Shown here piece after piece: positions 1-8,565 of a stretch of DNA of 64,000 nucleotides. How positions within the stretch are numbered: the stretch's first letter is position 1; every line of letters begins with the position of its first letter. Position numbers and translations under genes: made by a program. The notes beneath the pieces are model-generated. The model saw only the letters and a list, made by a program, of their open reading frames with translations, was not told the origin of the DNA and ran no database searches. Source of the stretch: Faecalicatena contorta (GTDB taxonomy: Bacteria > Bacillota > Clostridia > Lachnospirales > Lachnospiraceae). The stretch is taken from NCBI RefSeq assembly GCF_003149105.1, contig NZ_QGDS01000002.1:124001-188000 (forward strand), in the 5' to 3' direction.

Positions 1-291
1 GCAAATATCACCGGCTCCGGAAACAGAGATTACGGCTCCGGAGACTTGATTTACAGTATCCAAGCCATCAATCCACTTGTAAACTGCCGCCGGTGCGTTA
101 AAAGCGTGAACCGGGAACAGTAAAAGAAGAAGGTCATGGTCACAGTGGTCTATATTTATTTGATTGTTGATTTTTTCAATAGTGCAGACACAGTCGCTGG
201 ATTCAAAGCAGCTATGGAAGTTTTCGGCCGCCATCTCGGTGCCACCGGTGCCGGAATAATAGGCAATTTTTATATTGGAATATGTGTTCAT
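1..291 (-). CDS. Flavodoxin-type domain protein, 3' part outside window
   Basis: An open frame of 97 codons starts at an ATG at 291 and runs off the left edge without a stop. The N-terminus KIAYYSGTGGTEMAAENF has the S/T-x-T-G-x-T-type loop that binds the FMN phosphate in flavodoxins. The following LLLLFPVHAFNAPA stretch resembles the second strand and loop of the EFR1 family, where a flavodoxin domain is fused to a ferredoxin domain; the ferredoxin part would lie outside the window. A weak AAGG site precedes the ATG. Function as an electron carrier is a family inference. It reads leftward like its neighbours but is 45 bp from the hydrolase gene. Confidence 0.7.
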   Translation of the reverse strand, partial: MNTYSNIKIAYYSGTGGTEMAAENFHSCFESSDCVCTIEKINNQINIDHCDHDLLLLLFPVHAFNAPAAVYKWIDGLDTVNQVSGAVISVSGAGDIC

Positions 292-336
292 TATACAGGT
301 ACCTTATCCTTTTGGGGTGACTGTTAGATTTCAATG

Positions 337-1335
337 TTAAATTGGTAGAAACTCTACAGGCCTAAATATTGAGCCGAGATCGATAAGCTTTTGATTCCAT
401 TGATTAGATTTTCCATCATTGATGGATGCCTTATAAATTTGCTGGTTTGTATGGGTATTCACAAAATAGTCCCCTTTTTCCTGGTTCATAAAAGCCGTGT
501 ACAATGTGAAATCTGATGTATCGCGCCCTGTCATTATAACACCCTTAGGTATACTTACGCTTTTAAGACACTGGAAACAAAGCCCTACGGCGGAATTATC
601 ATCTGGGGGTGTGTATGTGTGTTTTTTAATAAATGCTGTGCGCACAAATCTTTCAGGTGACGCAAACCCTCCGGGAAGTCCAAGGGTTCCTCCGGCTTGG
701 CTGGGTGCAGAAAGCTTCACTTCTCCCCAGTGAGTGTTTTCACATTGGATAGAAGTGACATTTGTATAATTATTAAGATTTGTCATGTGCCAAGAAAAAT
801 CTGGTGCATTTGCAAGTACTCCAATTTGATTTTCAAAAACGTTAAATCCCTTTTCGGTTTTCTCAATAACCACGCATCTTCCACTTTTTTCCGCCGCAAT
901 CCAATGAAGCGGTGCGGAGGTTTTAGTTACGGGATCGGCTTTACCAATAAGGCTCACTTCCTTAACAGCTTGCTTTACATCAGACACTGTTGAACATCTT
1001 CCAAGTATATATTTCAGAAAATCAAAAGCGGCAAGCTGAATTTTTTGTGTGCCTTGGTAAAGTGAATCATATTTTGCACAACCGCTGAAATAAAGAGCGG
1101 CTGCAGCGAAACCTGTTTCATTTACACCGTCAAAGAATGATAAAAGCCCCTCAAGCTGCTGCCCAATGCCAATAAATTTATACCTTGTTGTTATTTTTCT
1201 CATATCTGCAGCGCTTTTCCATATATATTGCCGTGGTACTATAAAAAGATGAGGATCAATATCATGAGAGAAATCCATATTTCTTCCCAAAAAACTTTTA
1301 TTTTGCAGTGTTTTCATTGTTATTGAGGTGCACAT
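337..1335 (-). CDS. Choloylglycine hydrolase family amidase (penicillin V acylase-like)
   Basis: A 332-residue Ntn-hydrolase of the choloylglycine hydrolase/penicillin V acylase family, which cleaves amide bonds of conjugated bile acids or related N-acyl compounds. The start Met-Cys places the nucleophile at Cys2. Arg18 and Asp21 (GRNMD), Asn176 (GVLANAP) and Arg229 (ERFVRT) fall where the family has its catalytic and oxyanion residues, and the length is normal. Position 82 is Tyr (AALYFSG); bile-salt hydrolases usually have Asn there and penicillin V acylases Tyr, so bile-salt activity is not certain. There is no signal peptide, so it is probably cytoplasmic. It is a single gene with 180 bp upstream. 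Confidence 0.88.
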   Translation of the reverse strand: MCTSITMKTLQNKSFLGRNMDFSHDIDPHLFIVPRQYIWKSAADMRKITTRYKFIGIGQQLEGLLSFFDGVNETGFAAAALYFSGCAKYDSLYQGTQKIQLAAFDFLKYILGRCSTVSDVKQAVKEVSLIGKADPVTKTSAPLHWIAAEKSGRCVVIEKTEKGFNVFENQIGVLANAPDFSWHMTNLNNYTNVTSIQCENTHWGEVKLSAPSQAGGTLGLPGGFASPERFVRTAFIKKHTYTPPDDNSAVGLCFQCLKSVSIPKGVIMTGRDTSDFTLYTAFMNQEKGDYFVNTHTNQQIYKASINDGKSNQWNQKLIDLGSIFRPVEFLPI

Positions 1336-1515
1336 TATCTATTCTCCATTAAAAACTTTTATATAGAATATGTATATGAAGATTAAGAAGAAAAAGAATA
1401 ATATGAATGTTTACACAGGAACATATGATTTAGGGAAATTAATACAAAATAGATGCAGGGAGATTAAGCTTATAAATATCCACAGTTTCTGTGTTCAGCA
1501 AATGTTTCTTCGCGG

Positions 1516-2049
1516 CTAAATTTTCCATATTTTCGGTATCAGTGTGAAATTACTGTATTGCATAAAGAATAGCATAAATTCTCGTTTATCAAACGTCCCG
1601 TTTTTTATAATTATCTCCTGTTTTTTACCTCCCAGTTTGATAAAATATCCTGTTTCTGCATATCCGTTGTCAGTATAGAATTTTTTGCGTCTTAATCTTT
1701 GTTCGATATCATCTGCATCTTTATCGCATGGTTCAATAGATATAACTATTTTATTATTGGCATGCATTGACTGAATTTTATTTAATATACAGCTGCCATA
1801 TCCTTTTGAGCGAAGATTTTCAGCAATTGCAAGAAACATTATAAATGTTAGTTTTCTGATTTTTGCCATATAAACAAAGCCACATAATGTTTCTTCGTCA
1901 TAAAAAGATAAAAATTCGGTATTCCATAAATAAGACATTATAAGCATCATACCAAAAGGCATTCTATCTTCCTTAGGAAAAGAAGCTGTATAAATATCCT
2001 TTATTTCTTTTCTATTGCTTTTTGCAATTTTTTCAACTCTTAAATCCAT
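1516..2049 (-). CDS. GNAT family N-acetyltransferase
   Basis: A 177-residue protein with the GNAT fold. The acetyl-CoA loop is visible as ENLRSKGYGSCIL (R-x-x-G-x-G/A pattern) near residue 80, after the beta strand TFIMFLAIA. The N-terminal half (AKSNRKEIKDIYTASFPKEDR) and the later FYTDNGYAETGYFIKLGGKK segment fit the usual acceptor region of small-molecule acetyltransferases. The acceptor cannot be read from the sequence. It is a stand-alone leftward gene, AT-rich like its surroundings. The 147 bp upstream, before the response regulator, hold only AT-rich sequence. Confidence 0.8.
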   Translation of the reverse strand: MDLRVEKIAKSNRKEIKDIYTASFPKEDRMPFGMMLIMSYLWNTEFLSFYDEETLCGFVYMAKIRKLTFIMFLAIAENLRSKGYGSCILNKIQSMHANNKIVISIEPCDKDADDIEQRLRRKKFYTDNGYAETGYFIKLGGKKQEIIIKNGTFDKREFMLFFMQYSNFTLIPKIWKI

Positions 2050-2196
2050 ATTTTTATCATCCCCGCTCAGAAGTGTTCCACATCACAAGTAAAGATTTAT
2101 ACTCTCAATATTTATAATATAATAATATTATATGAATTATATCACGCTTTTAAATACAAAGAAAGACATAACATCACCTTAGCGGTTAAAGCGCTG

Positions 2197-2802
2197 TTAT
2201 CTCTCCATATAATACGCCATACCCAACTGTGTACGGTTCGTTACGCACAACTTTTCCATGATAACGACAATATTATTGCGCACCGTCCCTTCGCTAAGAA
2301 ATAGCTGTGCCGCGATTTCTTTATTGGTAAGCCCCTGCGCTACAAGGCGTGCGATATCCTTCTCTCTTTGAGTGAGCTGCCGGAGGGCAGGATTCTCCGT
2401 CAGCGTTAGTTTTTTCAATGCGCTGGCACTCAATACGCCCGCGCCGTCCATCATAGTCCGCAGTTTTCCCGCTATATCTGATATTCTATCAGTCTTGATT
2501 AAATAGCTGTCCGCACCGGCAGATAAGGCCTGTTGTATATTTGGCTTGTCGTCGAAAGTGGTCAGCATCATCACACGCGTATTTGGATACCGCTGCTTTA
2601 TCAACCGCGTGGCGGCAATACCGTCAACGCCCGGCATACGAATATCCATAAGCACAATGTCGGGTGTCTGTTCTCCGCATACTTTTAAGGCTTCCGCACC
2701 GTCAGCAGCACAGCCGACTAGTTCAATGTCATTCTCGCGAGAAAGCGCAAGCGAAAGACTTTTCAATATTAAATTATCATCATCAACAATCAATAATTTC
2801 AT
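2197..2802 (-). CDS. NarL/LuxR-type response regulator
   Basis: A 201-residue two-domain response regulator. The receiver domain has the acidic pair DDD at residues 7-9, the phospho-acceptor Asp53 (IVLMDIRMPG) and the conserved Lys of SYLIKTD. The C-terminal LuxR-type helix-turn-helix is clear (LTQREKDIARLVAQGLTNKE, then AAQLFLSEGTVRNNI). Its start codon overlaps the stop of the upstream kinase gene as TAATG, so the two are translationally coupled. It most likely controls the adjacent ABC exporter, as in other ABC-2/HisKA_3/NarL operons; that target is inferred from position only. Confidence 0.92.
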   Translation of the reverse strand: MKLLIVDDDNLILKSLSLALSRENDIELVGCAADGAEALKVCGEQTPDIVLMDIRMPGVDGIAATRLIKQRYPNTRVMMLTTFDDKPNIQQALSAGADSYLIKTDRISDIAGKLRTMMDGAGVLSASALKKLTLTENPALRQLTQREKDIARLVAQGLTNKEIAAQLFLSEGTVRNNIVVIMEKLCVTNRTQLGMAYYMER

Positions 2803-3776
2803 TAAAGTTCTCCTCGATTATTGCGAACGGGTATCACACATATAACTTTGAAAATGTCACCCGCGTCGACAGATATATTTCCGCCTAATGCGGAGGCTCG
2901 GTGACGCAGGTTGCGCAGGCCGATTCCAACTCCTCTGATCTTGGATTTTGCTCCGTCGTTCTCGATATAAAGCCGGACAATATTCGGCGTAGCGTCTAAA
3001 TCTACTTTTACCTTTTTTGCGTCCGCATGACGAACTATATTGGTAAGAGCTTCATTCAAGCAGGCTTCTAATAGGTTCCAGCAATATATAGGTATCGCAG
3101 ACAAATCACCGTAGGTGGCAAACTGCACCTGACAGATCGGGAATTGGCTGCAAGTTTCCTGTAAGGATTCAACTCCTAATGTAGTTACAGGGGTCAAATT
3201 GTGAACGGCTTCCCGAATTTTGTTTACGCCGTTGTCCAATCGTTTCAATGCCGTATCATACAGTTCCAATGCGTTCGCGTTTACATCCCCTGAATTTTTT
3301 TCAGACAATAATTCTCTTACCGTTTGAAGCGAGATATAGGCTCCGATGATTTCATGTCCGGCATTGTCATGGATTTCAGCGGCGATTCGCGCCCGTTCGG
3401 ATACCGCGGCCATTCGTTCCACCTGCGCCATTGCTGTAAGCAAGTCCCCTTGTAATTGCTCCAGTTCGTAGAATCTGTTGGCCTGTACATCCCGGAGTTT
3501 CAGACCCCGCGCCCGTTCATCTTCCCAGGCTCTATAAAATATTTCCGATGCCACAAAAATACTTAAAGCAAGGTATTGTCCTAATAATCCTAAGTAAACG
3601 CAGTCTATGACGATTATGTATCGCCATTTTGGAAACCGATATCTAAGTACAGTCATAATCGCCAGCACCATAATAGGGAAAAAGCCTGTTGCTTCGCCGG
3701 ATTCTATCCAGCTTGCAAACAACAGGCCAAAAACAATAAATTTACAGATTACATTCAGAACTTTTGGTGTTTGCAC
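2802..3776 (-). CDS. Sensor histidine kinase, HisKA_3 type
   Basis: A 324-residue kinase starting at GTG 3776. The first ~80 residues hold several hydrophobic segments (probably 3-4 membrane helices) with no large outside loop, followed by a coiled linker. The dimerisation box is AAEIHDNAGHEIIGAYISL with His136 as phosphorylation site, and an HATPase region (NEALTNIVRHADA, then GVGIGLRNLRHRA) follows. Membrane-embedded kinases of this kind sense envelope stress or transporter load. It overlaps the permease stop as TAGTG and the regulator start as TAATG, so exporter, kinase and regulator form one unit. Confidence 0.92.
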   Translation of the reverse strand: MQTPKVLNVICKFIVFGLLFASWIESGEATGFFPIMVLAIMTVLRYRFPKWRYIIVIDCVYLGLLGQYLALSIFVASEIFYRAWEDERARGLKLRDVQANRFYELEQLQGDLLTAMAQVERMAAVSERARIAAEIHDNAGHEIIGAYISLQTVRELLSEKNSGDVNANALELYDTALKRLDNGVNKIREAVHNLTPVTTLGVESLQETCSQFPICQVQFATYGDLSAIPIYCWNLLEACLNEALTNIVRHADAKKVKVDLDATPNIVRLYIENDGAKSKIRGVGIGLRNLRHRASALGGNISVDAGDIFKVICVIPVRNNRGEL

Positions 3777-5398
3777 TATATGATTCTCCTTTTGCTGCCA
3801 AATATCATATACAATACAGAAAACATCACTATAGCAGCGACGGAAATCCAGTAGGTTCCCATCGCGTTACCTTCCTGAAGGTAAAGTATGCCGTTTGACA
3901 CCCAAAAAGCCGGGAACAACGCTCCAATAAAGCGCAGCGTATCAGGCAGGATTGCCAAAGGAATAAAGAAGCCGCCCAGCATTGCCACAATGGACATCAA
4001 CACGGAAAACATGGCATAACTGATTTCCTTCTCCTTAAAAAGACAACTCCAGGCGTAGGAGAACGCCACAGAAGCTGCGGCAAAAAGAAAATAGATCAGC
4101 ATCAGCGATAAAGCAAAGCCGATTTCCCATTCATATAACATGCCGCCGATAATCCCCACTGCCAAAATCTGCACCGTCAGGGGCGTCATGGCGGCCAGCA
4201 GGTTTTGTAAAAGATACCGAAGCGACGTAATTGGGGACGTTAATATGCGTGTTATTGTGCCGTCCAGTTTATCGTTCAGGATACCCCGCGCCGCCATAAA
4301 CGAGCCATACATCAGAGCAACGCCGATAAAAGAAAAACCCATAGCCGCCTTACCCTGCCAAAGGCCGGGTATAAATATAAGCGCCAACGGCAGAGCGGCG
4401 TTTAGTATCAGTGATAATGGATTGCGTAAGGAGCGAAGCAGAGCGTATTTAAAAACTGTTAACTGTCCGCCGTGCTCTGAGGATGGGGCAGCCAGTATCA
4501 AATCCTTTTGCTTGGTGATATCAGCGGTGTCATGGATTTTGGGACTCGCTTTAGTCTTTGCCTCTTTCAGCCCTTTTACAGAAACGGAAACGGCTGAGAC
4601 AGAGGCGGTATTTTCAGTGGGGGAAAAGCCTTTCTTTTTGCCTATTAAAGCCACTACTACAGCAAGTACACACAAGAGAGCATAAAGCAGTCCTAAACAC
4701 AAAAGAGCGTTGTTCATATTATCCCCGATAAAGCCGGAATTTGTAATGGAGTTTCTGGCAAGGGAAATTGGTGTACCATATTGAGTAATAAAATTATTGA
4801 ATGCCGCCCCCGTTCCGCTGCCGGGGTCATCAGCGTTGAAGCCAATCCAGCCACTGGCGAACATCATCACCCATACAAGCACCTGTGCGATGCCTTCCAC
4901 TGTACTCTTTTTGGGGAACAGCAAAAACAACATCATATATAGAAGCTGCGAGATACCCGCGCAGGCGGCCAGCACGGCAACCAGCACCCAAGGGCTGCCC
5001 CAGTAAACATCCAGGAATATGGCGGTTATACCGATAACCAGCGCACCCTGCACAATACAATAGATGAAGCAGGCGGACAATATTCCAAACACATAGTCAT
5101 TGGTTTTGACAGGCATGGAGAACATGCGCCAGCGCATGTCTCTCCTAAAATCCGCATGAATATAGTCAAGTAACGCATTGCCGCCAAAGAACTGGAAAGA
5201 GACCATAAACATAATCGCAATGTGAGTGGATACCATATTGTAACCCTGCCACATATAGGGTACATCATCCGGAATTTGCCCCGTCATTACCATACTTAGT
5301 ATGATAATCAGCAATGTAGGCAGCCCGGTTAAAATCCCTATGCCTACCGGCTCTGTTAAAGACCGTATTAAATAGTGCCTGAATATAAGACCTTTCAT
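3776..5398 (-). CDS. ABC-2 type transporter permease
   Basis: A 540-residue membrane protein with two homologous halves, each with about six hydrophobic helices, joined by a charged linker near residues 265-310 (VKGLKEAKTKASPKIHDTAD). The second half contains a typical ABC-2 membrane segment (LLQNLLAAMTPLTVQILAVG, then SMIVAMLGGFFIPLAILPD-like sequence). It works with the ATPase encoded immediately upstream: the ATPase stop and this ATG abut directly. The substrate is unknown; relatives export drugs, peptides or sodium. Its size, about twice a single ABC-2 half-transporter, means one polypeptide can supply the whole membrane part. Confidence 0.88.
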   Translation of the reverse strand: MKGLIFRHYLIRSLTEPVGIGILTGLPTLLIIILSMVMTGQIPDDVPYMWQGYNMVSTHIAIMFMVSFQFFGGNALLDYIHADFRRDMRWRMFSMPVKTNDYVFGILSACFIYCIVQGALVIGITAIFLDVYWGSPWVLVAVLAACAGISQLLYMMLFLLFPKKSTVEGIAQVLVWVMMFASGWIGFNADDPGSGTGAAFNNFITQYGTPISLARNSITNSGFIGDNMNNALLCLGLLYALLCVLAVVVALIGKKKGFSPTENTASVSAVSVSVKGLKEAKTKASPKIHDTADITKQKDLILAAPSSEHGGQLTVFKYALLRSLRNPLSLILNAALPLALIFIPGLWQGKAAMGFSFIGVALMYGSFMAARGILNDKLDGTITRILTSPITSLRYLLQNLLAAMTPLTVQILAVGIIGGMLYEWEIGFALSLMLIYFLFAAASVAFSYAWSCLFKEKEISYAMFSVLMSIVAMLGGFFIPLAILPDTLRFIGALFPAFWVSNGILYLQEGNAMGTYWISVAAIVMFSVLYMIFGSKRRII

Positions 5399-6349
5399 TT
5401 ACAACACCCCGCTTTCGCCGCCATCACGCAAGCTTTTGCCCGTCAACGTTAAAAACACGTCTTCCAAAGTTGGTTTTACTACGGAAACATCCGTTACACC
5501 GCCGTGGCGCTGGGCGATTTCAATGATGCGATTCAGACTGCCGCTGCCCGCCGATGAAATAATTTCATAGGCATTACCCCTTACCGTTACGCTCTTAATA
5601 CCGGCGATTGCCTGTAAATCTTCCGTCAAGGTCTCGGTCGACCTTACGGCGGTGAAAAGGGTTTTATCCTCGTGCTGGATGCGGCTGACAAGCTCATCCA
5701 AAGTGCCTTCGGCTATTACCCGCCCCGCATCCATAATGGATATACGGCTGCAAATGGCTTGGACTTCTTCCATATAGTGCGAAGTGTAAAGCACTGTTGT
5801 ACCTTGCCGTGCTATTTTCTTTACGGATTCTAATATATGATTGCGGGATTGAGGGTCAATGCCAACGGTAGGTTCATCCATAATAAGGAATTTAGGTTTG
5901 TGCACCAAAGCGCAGGCTATATTCAGCCGCCGCTGCATTCCGCCGGAAAATTTGCCGGGATACTTTTTGCCATATTCGGTAAGTCCCACAAAATCCAAAA
6001 CGGCTTCTACGTTAGCGGAAAGCTCCGCCCCCTTAAGCCCGTGCAGCCCGCCAAAATAGCGCAGGTTTTCGATGGCGGTTAAATCTGTAAACACCGTAAT
6101 TTCTTGAGTGACAAGCCCCATTTGCCGCTTGGTGCTCAAATTGGTGACAGTTTGGGTTTCGCCAAACATAGTCACCCCGCCACTGTCCGCTGGAATCAGA
6201 CCGCACAGTATTCGGATCGCTGATGTTTTCCCAGCCCCGTTCGGACCGAGCAGACCGAGAATCTCGCCTTCGGATATGTCTAAATTAAAGTGGTCAAGGG
6301 CAGTCGTGTTGCCGTAGCGTTTGACTACATTTTCCATAGTGGCTATCAT
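5399..6349 (-). CDS. ABC transporter ATP-binding protein
   Basis: A 316-residue ATPase, the first gene of the exporter/two-component operon. Walker A is GPNGAGKTS (residues 35-43), the signature is FSGGMQRRLNIA, Walker B is FLIMDEP, and the H-loop is YTSHYMEE. A C-terminal extension of ~80 residues, as in drug exporters of the DrrA/NatA type, follows the nucleotide-binding domain. A perfect AGGAGGT site lies 7-8 bp before the ATG. It energises the permease downstream. An upstream palindrome may be the regulator-binding site. Confidence 0.93.
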   Translation of the reverse strand: MIATMENVVKRYGNTTALDHFNLDISEGEILGLLGPNGAGKTSAIRILCGLIPADSGGVTMFGETQTVTNLSTKRQMGLVTQEITVFTDLTAIENLRYFGGLHGLKGAELSANVEAVLDFVGLTEYGKKYPGKFSGGMQRRLNIACALVHKPKFLIMDEPTVGIDPQSRNHILESVKKIARQGTTVLYTSHYMEEVQAICSRISIMDAGRVIAEGTLDELVSRIQHEDKTLFTAVRSTETLTEDLQAIAGIKSVTVRGNAYEIISSAGSGSLNRIIEIAQRHGGVTDVSVVKPTLEDVFLTLTGKSLRDGGESGVL

Positions 6350-6366
6350 ATAATCTACCTCCTGAT

Positions 6367-6383
6367 ATGTTATAGTATAACAT
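6367..6383 (-). promoter_or_regulatory. Palindrome in the ABC operon leader, candidate operator
   Basis: A 17-bp perfect dyad with 8-nt arms around one central base (ATGTTATA-G-TATAACAT on the + strand) lies 17 bp upstream of the ATPase start codon, just before its AGGAGGT site. A TATAAT-like -10 (6401 to 6396, minus strand) precedes it, but no good -35 is visible. The position would suit binding of the operon's own NarL-type regulator. This is inference; the palindrome itself is exact. Confidence 0.4.
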
Positions 6384-6424
6384 TATTTTAAAAGGATTAT
6401 AAAAAAATAGGTAGTTACATTTGT

Positions 6425-6550
6425 CACGGTTTGCAGGAGCAGTCAAATTCACTCGGCGCAGTCTTCTTTTATGAGGCCGTGCCGGAAGAATATGAGTTTA
6501 TTGAACAATACAGAACAAATAACTTAGCATTTTCAAGGACGCTGTTTTAA
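6425..6550 (+). pseudogene. C-terminal fragment of an unidentified + strand gene
   Basis: A + strand frame ending at TAA 6548-6550 reads as ordinary protein (GAVFFYEAVPEEYEFIEQYR, then TNNLAFSRTLF) but has no start or ribosome-binding site: it dissolves into the promoter region of the divergent ABC operon. It looks like the 3' end of a gene truncated on its left side. I do not recognise the family. Together with the hairpin that follows, it fills the junction between chromosome and mobile element. Confidence 0.35.
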
Positions 6551-6654
6551 AATTAAAAATCAAAACCGACGTTTTCTCTGTCGAAAAAGAAGAGTTCAGG
6601 GGGTATTGGCTTTATATACTTGTTAGCCCAACTGATTCCAGCTAAAATAAAAAA

Positions 6655-6684
6655 CACCCCGCTTTCTCATTAAAAAGCGAGGTG
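6655..6684. terminator. Hairpin, probable terminator at the ICE/chromosome junction
   Basis: An 11-bp stem with one G-T pair (CACCCCGCTTT with AAAGCGAGGTG, 8-nt loop). The minus side continues into TTTTTTATTTTAGC, so it could stop transcripts leaving the mobile element leftward. The rest of 6350-6847 holds no recognisable gene apart from the debris at 6425-6550 and a possible frame-shifted tail near 6773-6838. Confidence 0.5.
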
Positions 6685-6847
6685 CCTCTATTTTGACCTA
6701 AACTTCTGTGGACACCGTGGAAAAAAGATTTCTTATCTTTCTCCAAAGAGAGCGCCAAATTCTCAAAATAAATCAGATTCTCCGCAGGCAATGACCAATT
6801 TTATGATGCCATAAATCCTCAGACTCTTCACGGCCGTGTTCAAATAA

Positions 6848-7714
6848 TTATGCGGCTGTTTTCGGTCGATGTACTTGCCATTGATAATTCCTGCCCTGTT
6901 TTCTGATGAAAGGCGGCGGGAGCTTCTTCGGTTGAACCATATCTGGCGGCGGCTTTAAATGGATGATTTGTTTCTGCGCCAATGGTTTTGGCGAAGCGGA
7001 GCGCTCCAGAAACGGGTAAGCCTGCCAGCATGAAATGGACTGTTTTCGCATATTTTTCATTCTTTTGCCGGTTGGAATTATTGTGAGAATTTCACTGTAG
7101 CCACTGCCAGTGCCTCGGAGCAGAGTATCCCCTTGGTGGGGAGGCTCACACGCTGTCACAAACGGCTCACACGCCGTTTCAACTGATGTGGTGGTGTCTA
7201 CTGCTTCATCGATGCGGCTATCGCTTACAGGGGCGCAGCTGGGTTCCACGTTTTCGGAGCAAATTTCTGCATGGAGGGTCTCGGCAAAGGCATCCTCCTG
7301 AATGGCATTCATGAGCGACAGCTTGGAAAGGTTCCGTTCCACCGCAAGGTCAATATAAAACGAACGCTGCGCATCGGTTTCACAGCACTCCAGTATCACG
7401 GCATTTTGTGTCCAGCCAAGGGACTGTGCCCTGCTCATAAGAGCCGGGCTGTTTTCATAAGTGCGGTAAAAGTCACGCATCCTGCGGAGATTGCGAAGAG
7501 AGAAGCCTTTCAGCGATGGAAACCGGTCGGCGAGCATCTCAGACAAATGCGTAATAAACGCTTTTTCTCCCTGACGGCAGATACATTGACCGATCCTCGT
7601 ATAAAGCTCCAGCAGTGCCCGATTGCAGGGCTTTTCATCTTTTTCATAGCATTCAGCTACCGCAGAGGCAATCTGTTCCAGATACAGGGCACTGTTTTTT
7701 TTCAATGCTTTCAT
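6848..7714 (-). CDS. DUF1016-like N-terminal domain protein with low-complexity tail
   Basis: A 288-residue protein; start chosen at ATG 7714 because GGAAAGGAG lies 6-7 bp before it. Residues ~1-150 (YTRIGQCICRQGEKAFITHL, SEMLADRFPSLKGFSLRNLR, RMRDFYRTY) match the N-terminal domain of the DUF1016/YhcG nuclease group, which in this element family occurs without the nuclease domain. After residue ~170 the sequence becomes unlike that domain: a duplicated TACEP motif, then a Pro/Lys-rich end. Downstream of the stop, another frame (6838 to 6773) continues with a plausible tail ending in IGHCLRRI, so the 3' end may be frame-shifted or a fused small transposon protein. Function unknown. Confidence 0.65.
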   Translation of the reverse strand: MKALKKNSALYLEQIASAVAECYEKDEKPCNRALLELYTRIGQCICRQGEKAFITHLSEMLADRFPSLKGFSLRNLRRMRDFYRTYENSPALMSRAQSLGWTQNAVILECCETDAQRSFYIDLAVERNLSKLSLMNAIQEDAFAETLHAEICSENVEPSCAPVSDSRIDEAVDTTTSVETACEPFVTACEPPHQGDTLLRGTGSGYSEILTIIPTGKRMKNMRKQSISCWQAYPFLERSASPKPLAQKQIIHLKPPPDMVQPKKLPPPFIRKQGRNYQWQVHRPKTAA

Positions 7715-7798
7715 AGGTTTCTCCTTTCCGGCTCCGTGGGAGCCTGTTTTTTTATGTACCCAGCAGAGCAAGCTCCGCCGGTGAAATGCTTGGAATTG

Positions 7799-8170
7799 TT
7801 AGTAGCTTTGTTTCATTTCAAGGCCGCCGTCCTGTTGTGCAGTTGCTTCATCCATATGAACGCCCAGCCGGTTGGGAAGATAATCACTCAGCCAAGTGCC
7901 GCCGAAAGCACTGTGTGACTGCAAACGCCATATGGCGAGCTTTCCCATATGCAAATCCACATTTTCCATAGAAAACAGCAGATTGGTGCAGCCGTCATGC
8001 TCAAAAGCGAAAACATCCTTGAAGGTATCGCCGTTTTGCAGAATTCTTTCCTGTGTCAGCAGCTCGTTGATGCCGTTTACCCATTCTGAAAGCTCCCCGC
8101 CAAAGCCTTGAAGAATCAGTCCCTCATGGTCTGTCATGGTGCGAAGCTCATCTGTCGTAATCCGTTTCAC
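7799..8170 (-). CDS. Conserved ICE protein of unknown function
   Basis: A 123-residue protein beginning VKRITTDELRTMTDHEGLIL. The GTG at 8170 is chosen because a strong AAAGGAGGA site lies 6-7 bp before it; the alternative ATG at 8188 would place that site inside the gene. The sequence is soluble and acidic, with no motif I recognise (FGGELSEWVNGINELLTQER, then an aromatic-rich middle WRLQSHSAFGGTWLSDYLPN). It follows the DUF4314 gene closely, and its ribosome-binding site overlaps that gene's stop. This pair recurs beside recombinases in related elements, from memory. Confidence 0.65.
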   Translation of the reverse strand: MKRITTDELRTMTDHEGLILQGFGGELSEWVNGINELLTQERILQNGDTFKDVFAFEHDGCTNLLFSMENVDLHMGKLAIWRLQSHSAFGGTWLSDYLPNRLGVHMDEATAQQDGGLEMKQSY

Positions 8171-8184
8171 GGTGCATCCTCCTT

Positions 8185-8472
8185 TCATTCCATCCTCATG
8201 CCGAACTGCGGAGTGGGACTTTCCTCCGGCTCAGACGGTGCTGGACGCGAGAGCACCGAGAAGCTGTCCTCTCCGGGAACGACACCGAGGGTGCGTCCAT
8301 TGTCAAAGGTGCAGTGAAGCGTGCCGATGTCATCTACAAAATTTACAGTTCCTTCCGTTCCCGGCGCAATGGGCGCATAGGGGTCATCCATACTATTGAG
8401 TCGGATGCGGGTTCCGCTGGGATACCGCTCCTTCATCCGCTGTGCTTTTTGGTAATCGAAAAACATTTTCAT
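8185..8472 (-). CDS. DUF4314 domain protein
   Basis: A 95-residue protein. The central part (RYPSGTRIRLNSMDDPYAPI, then PGTEGTVNFVDDIGTLHCTF and DNGRTLGVVPGEDSF) is the DUF4314 signature: a small beta-rich domain that reads like an SH3-type barrel. Biochemical function is unknown. It is found next to recombinases or DNA-handling genes of Firmicute mobile elements. An AGGAGGAATG-type site precedes the start. It is the first gene downstream of the recombinases, after a hairpin at 8523-8555. Confidence 0.8.
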   Translation of the reverse strand: MKMFFDYQKAQRMKERYPSGTRIRLNSMDDPYAPIAPGTEGTVNFVDDIGTLHCTFDNGRTLGVVPGEDSFSVLSRPAPSEPEESPTPQFGMRME

Positions 8473-8522
8473 TCCTCCTGATATGCTTTGAATTTATGTT
8501 CAGCTACTTATGGGATATAGAA

Positions 8523-8555
8523 AATCAGGTGCAGGATATTTCACCGCACCTGATT
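8523..8555 (-). terminator. Terminator after the recombinase genes
   Basis: A perfect 10-bp stem (AATCAGGTGC with GCACCTGATT) with a 13-nt loop sits 11 bp after the last recombinase stop. On the minus strand it is followed by TTTTCTATAT, a moderate U-tract. It would separate the recombinase operon from the DUF4314 pair. Confidence 0.6.
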
Positions 8556-8565
8556 GCTGTTGCCC

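Noticed and set aside
2050-2196. AT-rich dyads between the GNAT and response-regulator genes as an origin or operator
   Set aside because: Only general AT richness; no consistent repeat or promoter could be defined.
7110-7301. Rightward Ser/Val-rich frame inside the DUF1016-like gene
   Set aside because: Antisense shadow; no RBS and repetitive composition caused by the duplicated ACEP region.
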